The notes: generated by a model not told the origin, from the letters alone. A DNA stretch of 64,000 nt from Bacteroidaceae bacterium (GCA_017615835.1 JAFZZI010000008.1:38394-102393), one strand, 5' to 3'; shown: positions 1-9,016, counted from the stretch's first letter. Program-made: numbers and translations.

Positions 1-36
1 GTCGTTCTCTCTTTATATATTAGAACAGCGGTAATA

Positions 37-999
37 TCAGAGGGCCATTGCAGAAGCTCCGAGAATGGCGGCATCTGATTCTTTAAGGGATGAATACAGT
101 ACCTTGATACGATTTTTCCAGACTGTCATGAGATTGTCGTTCATTGCCTTCATGAGGGCATCGTGGAAGAACTCCCTTGACTTGGACAGACCGCCGAAAA
201 TAACGAATGCTTCGGGCGAGCTGAACTTTACGAAGTCTGCAAAAGCATTGCCGAGCAGGGTTCCCGTGTAACGGAATATCTCGAGTGACAATTCATCACC
301 CTGCTTTGCAGCATCATATACATCTTTTGACGATATCTTCTCCGCACCAAGTCTGCGCAGCAGGCTGTCGCGTTTGTCATTGGCAAGCATCTCCCTTGCG
401 GTGCGTGCGACACCGATGGCGCTGGCATAGGTTTCGAGGCATCCTCTAAGCCCACAATTGCAGAGACGGCCGTCGCGTACTGCACATGTGTGCCCCAACT
501 CGCCGGCAAATCCGTCGTGTCCATAGACCAGTCTGCCGTCAACAACTATACCGCTGCCTACTCCGGTACCTAAGGTTATCATTATGAAGTTTCTCAGATT
601 CCGGGCGACTCCATAAGCCATCTCGCCCATGGCAGCGGCATTGGCATCGTTGGTGATTGTTACGGGAATCCCGACTTTATCTGATATGAGTTGTGCAAAT
701 GGTACAATCGAAGGCTTTCCGCCGATATATGACCACTTGAGATTCGGGGCATACTCTATTGTTCCGCTGTAGTAGTTGGCATTGGGAGCTCCTATACCTA
801 TACCTCTGACACTACCCTTCTCCTTCACCTGCTCCGTCAGCATCCTGACAGCATCGGTGAGATCGCCTATATAACTGTCCAAGTCTGCCTGCAGTGACGA
901 AATTACGCACTGTGCAAGTATGGTGCCGCCGGAATCGACCACGCCCAACTTCGAGGACTGACCTCCGACATCTATTCCTATTACGAAACTGTCTGGCAT
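37..999 (-). CDS. ROK-family sugar kinase (glucokinase-like)
   Basis: A 320-residue cytoplasmic ATP-dependent sugar kinase of the ROK family, probably acting on glucose or a related hexose. The N-terminal phosphate-binding motif is IDVGGQSSK (residues 9-17), slightly unlike the usual DxGGTxxK. The catalytic aspartate lies in NDANAAA (117-123), the adenosine loop in LGTGVGSG (143-150), and the ROK zinc site in H170 plus CNCGLRGC (180-187). All key residues are therefore present. It is the last gene of a tightly spaced minus-strand set, 12 bases after the MINPP-type phosphatase. Sugar specificity cannot be read from the sequence. ROK repressors are unlikely because there is no N-terminal helix-turn-helix. 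Confidence 0.9.
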   Translation of the reverse strand: MPDSFVIGIDVGGQSSKLGVVDSGGTILAQCVISSLQADLDSYIGDLTDAVRMLTEQVKEKGSVRGIGIGAPNANYYSGTIEYAPNLKWSYIGGKPSIVPFAQLISDKVGIPVTITNDANAAAMGEMAYGVARNLRNFIMITLGTGVGSGIVVDGRLVYGHDGFAGELGHTCAVRDGRLCNCGLRGCLETYASAIGVARTAREMLANDKRDSLLRRLGAEKISSKDVYDAAKQGDELSLEIFRYTGTLLGNAFADFVKFSSPEAFVIFGGLSKSREFFHDALMKAMNDNLMTVWKNRIKVLYSSLKESDAAILGASAMAL

Positions 1000-1011
1000 A
1001 ACGGCAAGTCT

Positions 1012-2409
1012 TTAGTCAGCTTTCGCTTTTTCCTCCTGGAATTTCTTCCACCAGTCGAGTTTGGCCCGGTAATATGACTCTACTTCGTTCCAGTCGTAGT
1101 AGTATGGATACTCCTTGCCTTTCTCGTCTCTGTAGAAGTCTATGTCGATGACAGCCTCTTCTTCGTTCAGCAGGAACTTGACGATGACTTTGCCGGCTTT
1201 GTTGCGGTAGAATACCATCTGGAGGTTGCTGCCCATGTGGACGATGTCATAATCAACCCACTTGTCGGCAATGCGGCTGAAATCATCAACAGACCATTCA
1301 CAGTCGTTTATGCCCAGAAGGCAGAGGAATGGGAACAGTGTGGTGTCGTGACCGTAACGCAGGTCAACGGTAACTCCGTTGCCGGCAATGGCTTCGTCAG
1401 CACAGTCCAGGAAATTGGCGAGAAGGTTTGAATGGCCATAAGGCACTACGTTTCCGGTAAGCGGAGAGAATGCTGACACTGAATACCAATAATAGTTGTT
1501 GTGGGTGAATGATGTGTACCACTCGTCATAGGTGAAGACATCATTCAGATTGAATCCGATATCGTGACTCTGCATGTTGGCTGCAAGGTCATAAAGGCCA
1601 TTATATAGAGTTGACGATGCATCCATTACACGGACAGAGTATTCGCGGGGCGCGTTCGGCTGTGGCGGGAACCGGCGTATCTCAGTCTTCATTTCATACC
1701 TGGTGACGAATGTGGTATCCTTGAACAGAGCCATCATCAGACGTTCGGGATGAATGGGATTGGCCTCGTAGAATTTCTTTTGTCCCTCGTTTTTCTCACT
1801 GCTGTTTTTGTATGACGACACTCCTTCTTCGGTGTTGAGGTATGCTGCCTCACGGTTGCTGGCATCATACCTGACCTTCAGGTTGGGATGCAGACGGTAT
1901 ATTTCCGAGAGTCCGGAGAGCATGCTCACGATTACGCGGTGGGATGTCGTAGCGCGGGCAAAAACAGACCCGTTCTTGTCGAACAGCATGGGATAGTTCT
2001 GCATCATGCGGCGTGTAATACCCTTATGCTGTTCCATTCCCTTGGTTGTAAGGTCTCCCAGACGTCCGCTGGCATCTTTCATCATCATCTCCACGCGGTC
2101 AAGAACAGTCTTGCCAAAGTCGGTGAGCACACCTTTGTCATAGGCATCCTTCAGTATTGTGTAGGGACGTTCGTACTGCGGAGTCTCTAGAAGGTAACGG
2201 GAGCCGTGACGGCCGTAGTGGCTGAGATAGAACGGCTTGAACCCCTTGGGCGGTGGCGTCAGCTTTGTATGGGGATCTAGATACTCGTACATCGAACCGC
2301 CGAACTTGTCGATATTACTGGAATTTATTTCACTTGCCGGTATTATCTCGGCACGTGAAATAGCTGCACAGAGAAGCAGCGTCAATGACATGAAGATTCT
2401 TTTGATCAT
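1012..2409 (-). CDS. Secreted histidine acid phosphatase, MINPP (phytase-like) type
   Basis: A 465-residue exported phosphatase. A signal peptide (about residues 1-20, ending ISRA) directs it to the periplasm or beyond. The histidine-phosphatase motif RHGSRY is at 67-72 and the distal acid-base pair is in GHDTT near residue 354, so both halves of the active site are present. Bacteroides MINPP enzymes of this kind dephosphorylate inositol phosphates including phytate; that substrate is inferred from family resemblance, and sugar phosphates are possible. It lies 21 bases after the GT2 gene and 12 before the ROK kinase, which suggests co-transcription with sugar-related genes. Confidence 0.85.
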   Translation of the reverse strand: MIKRIFMSLTLLLCAAISRAEIIPASEINSSNIDKFGGSMYEYLDPHTKLTPPPKGFKPFYLSHYGRHGSRYLLETPQYERPYTILKDAYDKGVLTDFGKTVLDRVEMMMKDASGRLGDLTTKGMEQHKGITRRMMQNYPMLFDKNGSVFARATTSHRVIVSMLSGLSEIYRLHPNLKVRYDASNREAAYLNTEEGVSSYKNSSEKNEGQKKFYEANPIHPERLMMALFKDTTFVTRYEMKTEIRRFPPQPNAPREYSVRVMDASSTLYNGLYDLAANMQSHDIGFNLNDVFTYDEWYTSFTHNNYYWYSVSAFSPLTGNVVPYGHSNLLANFLDCADEAIAGNGVTVDLRYGHDTTLFPFLCLLGINDCEWSVDDFSRIADKWVDYDIVHMGSNLQMVFYRNKAGKVIVKFLLNEEEAVIDIDFYRDEKGKEYPYYYDWNEVESYYRAKLDWWKKFQEEKAKAD

Positions 2410-2430
2410 TTCACTATTGAATTATTACCA

Positions 2431-3381
2431 TTATTCCTGAGGTTTGTCGGGAGTTATGTTCAGTGTCTCTGAAACGATGAACAGCGGACGGCCTTTGACC
2501 TGATTGAAAATCCTGTCGATGTATAGCCCTACAACTCCGAGAATGAATATATTCAGTCCTCCTAGAAGCCAAATTGATATGAACGTTGACGAGAAACCGA
2601 CCGGCAGCGTGCTGGAGAAATGTTCTATGAGGCTGCAGATTATGAGCACAACGGCTACGGCCACGATGATGGCGCCGAGCGCGACAGTCATCTTGAGAGG
2701 TTTGTTGCTGTTGGACAGAATGACATCAACGGCTATCTTGAGAAGTTTTCCGAATGAGTAAGAAGAGCTGCCCGACATACGTGGATCGTGGGTAACAGGA
2801 ATGGATGTCGAGCGGAAGCCCAAAGTGGATATGAGGTTGGCGAAAGAGCGTGCCGCCTCGGGAAGTCTGTTGTACACATCTATGACTTTGCTGCTGTATA
2901 TCCCGAATTCAGCGACAGCGCTGTCCTGGCTGGCACCGCTGAGCCACCCCAGCAATCCGTGATATATCTTCGATGACAAACGCTTGAAGAAACCGAATTT
3001 CTTGTCAACCCTGCGTGCATAGACTATATCGTAGCCTTCCATTGCCTTGGCATAAAGCAAAGGTATGTCCTCGGGACGGTTCTGAAGGTCACAGTCCATG
3101 ACTACGACCCACTCTCCACGGGCAAAGCTCAGCCCCGCAGTGATTGCGAAGTTCTCGCCGAAGTTACGGCTGAGACTGACGCCCTTGACACGCTTGTCCA
3201 ATGCGCATTGGGTACGGATACGGTTCCATGTGTCATCGGGCGATGCATCATTGACAAGTATGATCTCGAAGTCCTCCGTTATGGCCGACAGAGTAGCCTT
3301 CAGTCTGCTGACCAAGGCTTCCACCATCTGTTCTCCCTTATACTCGGGAGAGACCACTGATATGTGCACTTTATCTTTCAT
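2431..3381 (-). CDS. GT2 glycosyltransferase with C-terminal membrane hairpin (polyprenyl-phosphate type)
   Basis: A 316-residue DPM/GtrB-like transferase expected to move a sugar from a nucleotide sugar to polyprenyl phosphate at the inner membrane. The GT-A domain shows VNDASPDDTW and the metal-binding MDCDLQNRPEDI. Two membrane helices follow at about 231-252 and 267-287. The start is the ATG at 3381, giving MKDKVHISVV directly before the GT2 strand. The upstream gene ends at 3371, so the two overlap by 11 bases (ATGAAAGATAA). A longer in-frame start further upstream would run through the coding sequence of the cupin gene and lacks GT2 character. The sugar transferred is unknown. Confidence 0.88.
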   Translation of the reverse strand: MKDKVHISVVSPEYKGEQMVEALVSRLKATLSAITEDFEIILVNDASPDDTWNRIRTQCALDKRVKGVSLSRNFGENFAITAGLSFARGEWVVVMDCDLQNRPEDIPLLYAKAMEGYDIVYARRVDKKFGFFKRLSSKIYHGLLGWLSGASQDSAVAEFGIYSSKVIDVYNRLPEAARSFANLISTLGFRSTSIPVTHDPRMSGSSSYSFGKLLKIAVDVILSNSNKPLKMTVALGAIIVAVAVVLIICSLIEHFSSTLPVGFSSTFISIWLLGGLNIFILGVVGLYIDRIFNQVKGRPLFIVSETLNITPDKPQE

Positions 3382-3799
3382 TTCTTTCGCTGACAAATTT
3401 GAGATATTCGTCAAAAGAACGGATGTAGTCTGATTCATCGTACAGTTCAGAAGCCAGAACCAGACAGATGGCATTGGGTTCGAACTCAAGTTCACTGGCC
3501 CATACGCCGGGCGGAATCAACAGCCCCTTAAGGGGGTCGGACATCACTACCCTTTTTGTACGGACGCTGTCGCGGAGTTCCACGACAAACTGTCCCGAAG
3601 GAGCTATCAGCACCTGCCAGCAATGCTTGTGGGCATGGGCCCCACGGGATTTCCGGTCAGGGATGTTGAAAGAGTAGAACACCCTCTTTATCTCAAAGGG
3701 AATTTCCTTGAAAGTCTCAGCGATGACAAGACCTCCCCTTTCGTCTATCTGATTCTGGAACTCCAGAATCCTGCATGAATCAATATCTGGCAACATCAC
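3371..3799 (-). CDS. FdtA/WxcM-like cupin (sugar 3,4-ketoisomerase family)
   Basis: A 142-residue single-domain cupin of the FdtA/QdtA/WxcM C-terminal type. Known members convert dTDP-4-keto-6-deoxyglucose to the 3-keto isomer on the way to amino sugars of surface glycans. The family hallmark RGAHAHKHCWQ, with the catalytic and metal-side histidines, is intact. The IPPGVWA turn of the cupin fold follows. It lies 20 bases after a membrane glycosyltransferase and overlaps the GT2 gene, consistent with making a modified sugar for lipid-linked transfer. No dTDP-sugar aminotransferase or acetyltransferase is adjacent, so the full pathway must be elsewhere or the exact reaction differs. Confidence 0.85.
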   Translation of the reverse strand: MMLPDIDSCRILEFQNQIDERGGLVIAETFKEIPFEIKRVFYSFNIPDRKSRGAHAHKHCWQVLIAPSGQFVVELRDSVRTKRVVMSDPLKGLLIPPGVWASELEFEPNAICLVLASELYDESDYIRSFDEYLKFVSERNER

Positions 3800-3819
3800 T
3801 CTGCTTCAGTAAAAGGTTA

Positions 3820-5238
3820 TTACCTCCGTTTATACAACTTCAGGGGACATACCGGTTCACCGGGACTCTCGGCCACAAGTTCATAGTTGGCCTCTATCCA
3901 TTCAAAGTCTTTATTGAAGCTGTCTTCAGGATTGAGTACGACCCACTTCGGGTTGCGGGCCCTGATTCCATGTGTAGGTTCCATGTAATAAAGGTCATAC
4001 GCAGCGAGGATGGGACTCGACGGAGTCAGCCCCCGATGAAGGAAACATCCCATGAGAGAGACCAGATGCGGGTATTTGTCTTTCTCATATGTTACGAGAT
4101 TATAGTTCCAGACCGTATTCCTCTCCTCTTCGGGAACGGCATCGAACAGGGCGTCCGACTGTCTGTAGAAAGCCTGCAGGGTGGACCTGAGGGATGCGGC
4201 TCTTACAATGTATGTAACCTCCCTGAAACTGAAAATCACGAACAGCGAACACATCACCCACAGATACAGCTTCCAGCCTTTTGCCAAACACTTTGCGAAC
4301 AGCATTGCCATGAAAGGCGTGAAGGGAATAAGGTAATGGTAGTAGTCGCGCTTTCCTATCAGTATGACAGTGAACAGCAGCATCGGTATCAGCACATACC
4401 GGAACTCTTTGTTCCCGGGACTGAGATAGAGGAAGGTGCAAGTCACGATAACGGGAATCAGAATCATTCCGATGCCGCTCCATGTGAAGAGTGCATCACC
4501 GGCATACCGTATGTTATGCACAATCATACCGTAATACAGGTCATCTACAGCATCGTGTACATAAAAGAAAGCAAGTACCGGTAACGTCACTATGATAAAG
4601 CCGCCCAGAAATGACGCCAGATTGGCAAACATGCGCCTGTACTCCCTGTTGACAAGCCACATGAGCAACAGGCCTGCCACGAGGCTGCCCACCCACATCA
4701 CTCCGTCATTCGGACGGTTGTAGAATACCATGCCGAAACAGAGTCCATAGACAAGACTCTGCCATACCGGATGGCTTCCGGAACCGGAATCAATGTATCT
4801 GCATATCAGATACAGCGTGAGAGCTATGTATGGAAGTTGCCACTCTTCAACCTGGTTTCCTTCGGTGATGAAGTCGGCAAGTGGAATCATGGCAAGCGCC
4901 ACTGTCAGGAAAGTCTTCTTGGGAGAGCCGGCAAACAGACCGGCTATTTTCAGGAGCAGCAGCAACGTCACGGTGAACGACAGGACCTGGACGATGAAGA
5001 GTCCCGTTCTTCCCATGCCCAGAGAGTAGCCGAGCGCATTCATGAAGAACGGCACAGGTCCTTTGTGGTCAAACAGGTCAACGTATGGAACCTTCCCCTG
5101 AATTATGCCCAGTCCGATTGTCTGGAAGAAAGGGCTGTCGGCACCGTATGTAAGATACAACGGCGAAGTGCTCCACGAAAAGACCAGCAAAAACGCCAGC
5201 GCCCCCAGAAAAGCCCAGATGATGTTGCTGTGTTTCAT
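3820..5238 (-). CDS. Polytopic membrane glycosyltransferase-like protein
   Basis: A 472-residue inner-membrane protein with about ten hydrophobic helices and a soluble C-terminal tail. After the first helix comes a periplasmic loop reading PYVDLFDHKGP, the type of acidic/HKxP loop seen in GT39/GT83 (PMT/ArnT-like) enzymes that use polyprenyl-phosphate sugars. This agrees with the GT2 enzyme two genes downstream, which would make such a donor. The start is taken as ATG 5238 (MKHSN). An ATG at 5268 would lie upstream of the -7 box at 5247-5254. It is the first gene of the minus-strand set. Acceptor and sugar are unknown. Confidence 0.7.
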   Translation of the reverse strand: MKHSNIIWAFLGALAFLLVFSWSTSPLYLTYGADSPFFQTIGLGIIQGKVPYVDLFDHKGPVPFFMNALGYSLGMGRTGLFIVQVLSFTVTLLLLLKIAGLFAGSPKKTFLTVALAMIPLADFITEGNQVEEWQLPYIALTLYLICRYIDSGSGSHPVWQSLVYGLCFGMVFYNRPNDGVMWVGSLVAGLLLMWLVNREYRRMFANLASFLGGFIIVTLPVLAFFYVHDAVDDLYYGMIVHNIRYAGDALFTWSGIGMILIPVIVTCTFLYLSPGNKEFRYVLIPMLLFTVILIGKRDYYHYLIPFTPFMAMLFAKCLAKGWKLYLWVMCSLFVIFSFREVTYIVRAASLRSTLQAFYRQSDALFDAVPEEERNTVWNYNLVTYEKDKYPHLVSLMGCFLHRGLTPSSPILAAYDLYYMEPTHGIRARNPKWVVLNPEDSFNKDFEWIEANYELVAESPGEPVCPLKLYKRR

Positions 5239-5246
5239 TACAGGAA

Positions 5247-5254
5247 CAAAATTA
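5247..5254 (-). promoter_or_regulatory. Bacteroidota -7 box TAATTTTG
   Basis: Matches TAnnTTTG on the minus strand. It ends only 8 bases before the ATG at 5238, so the transcript of the downstream five-gene set would have almost no leader. Confidence 0.5.
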
Positions 5255-5276
5255 GACAATTTTCCCAAACTTCACA

Positions 5277-5285
5277 TATCTTTGC
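5277..5285 (+). promoter_or_regulatory. Bacteroidota -7 box TATCTTTGC
   Basis: Perfect TAnnTTTGC match on the plus strand, diverging from the minus-strand promoter about 25 bases away. It is followed by a leader of about 85 bases to the Caps_synth-type gene at 5378. Confidence 0.65.
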
Positions 5286-5377
5286 ATATAAAACAGGAGA
5301 GACCCAAAGCAGTCAGGACGTTTTTGCTGACGTACTGCATATGCAGGTTCAACGACCGTTTATCCATAGATGTGACA

Positions 5378-6295
5378 ATGCTCTTTTCCCAACGAATTTC
5401 CAGAATGTACATTCAGTTTGACCGTCTGGTGAACGGCCATATCCTGAATCCTGTCTGGCATTCCAGGAAAGAACGGCATGACAGAAGGGAGGAGGTGCAG
5501 GCAAACAGCCTTGAACGTTACCTCAGCAAGTGGTATCTCGGCTCCGGTCCGGCCATACGTCATGATTCTCCGGTCAGTGATTCACAAGAGAAGATATACT
5601 CCATCTGGCTTCAGGGCGAGGAACAGGCTCCACCACTTGTCAGGGCCTGTTTCGCCAGCATAAGGAGACACTGTACACAACCCCTTGAAGTTCTCGACGC
5701 CCTGTCCCTGAAAGAGAAGATAAAACTGCCGGATGTCATCGTCCGAAAATATGAGAGCGGCAAGATGCTGCCCGCACACTACGCTGACATCTGCAGGGTA
5801 GAACTTCTTCACAGATACGGCGGGTATTGGCTTGACTCGACCTGCTTCGTCACGGCACCTGTTCCCAAGTGCTTCGTGGAGCAGGATTTCTTCATGTACA
5901 TGACCGGGACCAAATACGGAAGTCCATACAGTTTTGTCCAGAACTGCTTCATCAGGGCCAGGAAAGGCTCATACCTTCTTGAGGCCTGGCGGAATATGAT
6001 TATTGAGTACTGGCGTCGCGAAGAGAGTCATACAGACTACTTTCAGCACCAGCTGATGTTCAAGACACTTGTCCGACATGACCCGAAAGCATCCGGCCTG
6101 TTTGAGAAAATGCTCCATATTGATCAGGACCCTACCCATGTCCTGTGGGAGACTATCCGCGACAGACGGTATGACGAGTCGGAATTCAACAGTACTACTT
6201 CGGGAGCATTCTTCCAGAAACTGTCACTGAGGGGAATTCCGGTTCCTGTAACCGGAAGCACCCTGTACGAGATGATTTACAATATGAACTCCTAG
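5378..6295 (+). CDS. Capsular polysaccharide synthesis-type glycosyltransferase (GT32-like)
   Basis: A 305-residue cytoplasmic glycosyltransferase of the Caps_synth/GT32-like group. KIYSIWLQGEEQAPPLV is the first strand region of the fold, and HYADICRVELLHRYGGYWLDST is the hallmark donor-site segment with the GGYWLD acidic motif. The open frame extends to 5105, but that would precede the promoter box at 5277 and overlap the divergent gene. ATG 5378 (MLFSQ) is therefore chosen, with ATG 5405 possible. It is a clear paralogue of the minus-strand gene at 7205-8128, sharing SFVQNCFIRA and QDPTHxxW blocks. It is followed after 10 bases by a Branch-type transferase. Likely role: LPS or capsule side-chain assembly. 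Confidence 0.85.
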   Translation: MLFSQRISRMYIQFDRLVNGHILNPVWHSRKERHDRREEVQANSLERYLSKWYLGSGPAIRHDSPVSDSQEKIYSIWLQGEEQAPPLVRACFASIRRHCTQPLEVLDALSLKEKIKLPDVIVRKYESGKMLPAHYADICRVELLHRYGGYWLDSTCFVTAPVPKCFVEQDFFMYMTGTKYGSPYSFVQNCFIRARKGSYLLEAWRNMIIEYWRREESHTDYFQHQLMFKTLVRHDPKASGLFEKMLHIDQDPTHVLWETIRDRRYDESEFNSTTSGAFFQKLSLRGIPVPVTGSTLYEMIYNMNS

Positions 6296-6305
6296 TTGGA
6301 ACAGC

Positions 6306-7193
6306 ATGGACGACAAGCACGCATATCTGATTCTGGCACATGCCAACCCGAATCAAGTAAGGACACTGCTGAAAATGACAGACGATCCGCGAAACGACAT
6401 TTATCTTCACGTTGACTCGAGGGCCGGGTTCGGATATGATGAGTTCCGGGAATGTTGCCGCAAAAGTTCTGTCCATTTCATTGAACCGCGTATCAGTATC
6501 CATTGGGGAGGTTTCAGTATCCTGAAGGCAGAACTTGCACTGCTGAAAGCCTCGGTGCCCGGAAACTACATGTATTATCACCTGTTGTCGGGAATGGATC
6601 TGCCCATCAAGTCACAGGACGAGATTCACCGCTTTTTCAGCGAAAACAGGGGCAAGGAGTTCCTGAACCTATGGAAAATCAAAGGTCAGACGCTGAGCCG
6701 TTTCAGCTATTACACTCCGTTCCCCGAGGGAGGACGCTTCTTTCTGACCAACTACCTCAACAATTTCGTGAAGGGGCTTCAGATTCTGGTCGGATACAAA
6801 ATCAACAGGGATGTGGAGTTCCATTACGGTTCCCAGTGGTTCAGCATAACGCACGGCCTCGCGGAGTATGCTGTCGGACAGGAAGAATGGCTGACACGGA
6901 CATTCCGTCACACAAGCACGTGTGATGAGGTTTTCATGGCGACACTGGCATTCCGGTCTCCATACAGGGACAATATCTTCGACAATACGGAATATACCGG
7001 GAATTCCTGTTTCGACAACACCAGCAACATGCGTTTCATCGACTGGACTCGCGGGAAGAGCGTAAGACACCCATGGGTCTTCACTTCCGCAGACTATGAC
7101 CTGCTGATGAGCGTGCCTCACTTTTGGGCAAGGAAGTTTGACGAGCGGGTTGACAGCGGGATAATTGACAGGATTGCGAAGGAACTCCGGTGA
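6306..7193 (+). CDS. Core-2/I-branching-type glycosyltransferase (GT14-like)
   Basis: A 295-residue protein of the Branch family (beta-1,6-N-acetylglucosaminyltransferase-like), here expected to act on a bacterial surface glycan. Family features seen are AYLILAHANPNQV at the N-terminus, YLHVDSRAG, ISIHWGGFS, YHLLSGMDLPI near residue 97, and YGSQWFSI about residue 180 before the catalytic-side TCDEVF segment. No signal peptide or membrane segment is visible. It follows the Caps_synth-type gene by 10 bases and probably shares its transcript. Donor sugar is not predictable. Confidence 0.87.
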   Translation: MDDKHAYLILAHANPNQVRTLLKMTDDPRNDIYLHVDSRAGFGYDEFRECCRKSSVHFIEPRISIHWGGFSILKAELALLKASVPGNYMYYHLLSGMDLPIKSQDEIHRFFSENRGKEFLNLWKIKGQTLSRFSYYTPFPEGGRFFLTNYLNNFVKGLQILVGYKINRDVEFHYGSQWFSITHGLAEYAVGQEEWLTRTFRHTSTCDEVFMATLAFRSPYRDNIFDNTEYTGNSCFDNTSNMRFIDWTRGKSVRHPWVFTSADYDLLMSVPHFWARKFDERVDSGIIDRIAKELR

Positions 7194-7204
7194 CGGCGCA
7201 AATC

Positions 7205-8128
7205 CTAACAGTACATTTTCAGCATTGTGTCCGCAAAACTGCCCTGCACAGGATGGTATGCAGGAGATGACTTGTAATCAGTTTTCTGGAAAGGCGCTGC
7301 CAAGGTCAGCCTGTTCCATGTGTCAAGGTCGAACGGCTTGTCGGCACAGCCGTACCAGACCGTATGTGTAGGATCCTGTTCCAGCTTGGGCATGACAGAA
7401 AACTGTCTGGCCGCCTCTTCATTGTTCTCAACGAACTTTCTGAACAGAAGCTGGTGCATGTAATAGTCAACCACTCTGTCCTCATTGCGCCAATACTCCA
7501 GCGACAGGTCTCTCCAACCCCGCACGAGGAAGTTGCCGCGTGCAGCCCGGATAAAGCAGTTCTGTACAAAGGAATACTGACTCCTTATCGTGTCTCCGCT
7601 CATGAAGACAAAGAAATCGCTTGACATAATCCAGTCAGGAAGAGGATGTGCGACAAAGTCGGTTGCATCAAGCCAGAGTCCTCCATGTCTGGACAACAGG
7701 TCAAGGCGACAGATGTCAGCGAAATGCGCATTGCCAATCTTGCCCTGTCTCCATTTGTCAATGACATATCCGGGCAGGGACACCCAGTCAAAGAGAGTCT
7801 TTTCGTCCAGAATAACCAATTCATCTCCGCAGTTGGCTCTGACGCTTCTCCAACATGCCTTTACGATGTCGGGTGCCTGATGCTCACCCTGAAGCCATAT
7901 ACTGAAGAGATGTCCGTCACCGGAAGACTTACCCTCAGGAATGACAGCTGCAGGCTCAAGTGATTTGATAAACGGCACGTAGCGGTCATAATAACTGCTG
8001 ACAGCATCGGCTATTACCTTTCCGCGTACCCTGCGCCTGCTGATTCGCGACCTGAACGGCCAAACCAGGATATGACCGAATACGGCCACTTTCAGTTTAA
8101 CCGGAAAATGGGGGTCTTTGAATGACAT
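7205..8128 (-). CDS. Capsular polysaccharide synthesis-type glycosyltransferase, paralogue
   Basis: A 307-residue paralogue of the enzyme at 5378-6295, on the opposite strand. It carries LFSIWLQGEHQAP, HFADICRLDLLSRHGG followed by LWLDAT, SFVQNCFIRA and EQDPTHTVW, so the nucleotide-sugar site appears intact. It differs in having an N-terminal segment rich in arginine (about residues 12-35), possibly for membrane association. It lies 8 bases downstream of the GT2-type gene at 8137-8973 and is probably transcribed with it. It is convergent with the Branch gene, with a gap of 11 bases. Confidence 0.85.
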   Translation of the reverse strand: MSFKDPHFPVKLKVAVFGHILVWPFRSRISRRRVRGKVIADAVSSYYDRYVPFIKSLEPAAVIPEGKSSGDGHLFSIWLQGEHQAPDIVKACWRSVRANCGDELVILDEKTLFDWVSLPGYVIDKWRQGKIGNAHFADICRLDLLSRHGGLWLDATDFVAHPLPDWIMSSDFFVFMSGDTIRSQYSFVQNCFIRAARGNFLVRGWRDLSLEYWRNEDRVVDYYMHQLLFRKFVENNEEAARQFSVMPKLEQDPTHTVWYGCADKPFDLDTWNRLTLAAPFQKTDYKSSPAYHPVQGSFADTMLKMYC

Positions 8129-8136
8129 GGGACGTA

Positions 8137-8973
8137 TCAGATTATGTTGTCAAATCTTTCGGGAATGCGGACCACGATCCTCAATTCCAGCATGGAGGGT
8201 TTGTTCCAGGCATACGGAGGACGTACAATGCCCTGGCATATGCGGCCGAAACGTGTCCAGCGGTCAAAATCACGGGCAGGAAGGTTTGATGCATAGTAGA
8301 TGGTGCGTGCCCGTTTTTTCATGTGTGCGCTCCAACCCTGGTCTATCCGGTCACGGTCGTTGAATCTCTCGTCAAGCCGTTTCATGTCAAAATAGCCGAA
8401 ATGCATCAGGTACAGATCCTTGCCGATATGGAAGTTGTGCTTTTTGATACGATGGAAACCTGAGCCCCAGAGACATGGTCTGGCGACTATTGAAGGCTTT
8501 GTGTAGCGGGTTCCTATCTGGGCATAATGCCGTTGCTGAAGGAACGGTCTGTTTTCGTCAATATCCGTCTCTTCGCCCATCTTCTGGCCGAAGTCCAAGC
8601 CCAGGGCTGACAATGAAGTCCGGATTTTGCATTCACTCAGATATTCCGCAAGAGTCTTACCGCACTTGGGATCTACCACCACAAACTCATCGGCATCAAC
8701 TCCGATAACCAGGTCATAACCGCTGCCCAGGAGTTCTGCCGCCTTGTCTGACAGGAATTTCAGCCTTCCCTTTTCGGCGGTGACAACCTGGTTCCCGATT
8801 TTCTCGTGAAGTTCTGCGTGAATACCGGCGCAAAAGGGAGCTATCACCTGGTCTGTGCCGTCAAAAAAAACATACAGATTGTCCAGACCCAACTGGGAAC
8901 CGTAATACTCCACCCATTTTTTCAGGTAGAAGTCGTCATTGCGGACCATCGTAATAGCTGCAATCTTCTTCAT
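8137..8973 (-). CDS. Glycosyltransferase of the GT2-like (Glyco_tranf_2_4) type
   Basis: A 278-residue cytoplasmic glycosyltransferase-like protein. The N-terminus KIAAITMVRNDDFYLKKWVEYY is characteristic of the Glyco_tranf_2_4 group. VIGVDADEFV is the metal-binding DxD-like region near residue 100, and YLMHFGYFDMKRLDER follows later. ATG 8973 is chosen; an upstream TTG at 8982 lies inside the -7 box and is not credible. The gene leads a two-gene minus-strand unit with the Caps_synth-type gene. Substrate unknown, presumably surface glycan. Confidence 0.82.
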   Translation of the reverse strand: MKKIAAITMVRNDDFYLKKWVEYYGSQLGLDNLYVFFDGTDQVIAPFCAGIHAELHEKIGNQVVTAEKGRLKFLSDKAAELLGSGYDLVIGVDADEFVVVDPKCGKTLAEYLSECKIRTSLSALGLDFGQKMGEETDIDENRPFLQQRHYAQIGTRYTKPSIVARPCLWGSGFHRIKKHNFHIGKDLYLMHFGYFDMKRLDERFNDRDRIDQGWSAHMKKRARTIYYASNLPARDFDRWTRFGRICQGIVRPPYAWNKPSMLELRIVVRIPERFDNII

Positions 8974-8978
8974 TAATT

Positions 8979-8987
8979 GCAAAAGTA
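8979..8987 (-). promoter_or_regulatory. Bacteroidota -7 box TACTTTTGC
   Basis: TAnnTTTGC match on the minus strand. Only 5 bases separate it from ATG 8973, so transcription would begin at or next to the start codon. Confidence 0.5.
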
Positions 8988-9008
8988 ATCAATTCGGCCG
9001 AAAAAGCC

Positions 9009-9016
9009 TATCTTTG
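9009..9016 (+). promoter_or_regulatory. Bacteroidota -7 box TATCTTTG
   Basis: Plus-strand TAnnTTTG, 21 bases before ATG 9038 of the outer-membrane protein gene; back to back with the minus-strand box at 8979-8987. Confidence 0.6.

Noticed and set aside
3775-4584. 269-residue plus-strand open frame
   Set aside because: Lies antisense to the membrane glycosyltransferase and encodes no recognisable domain.
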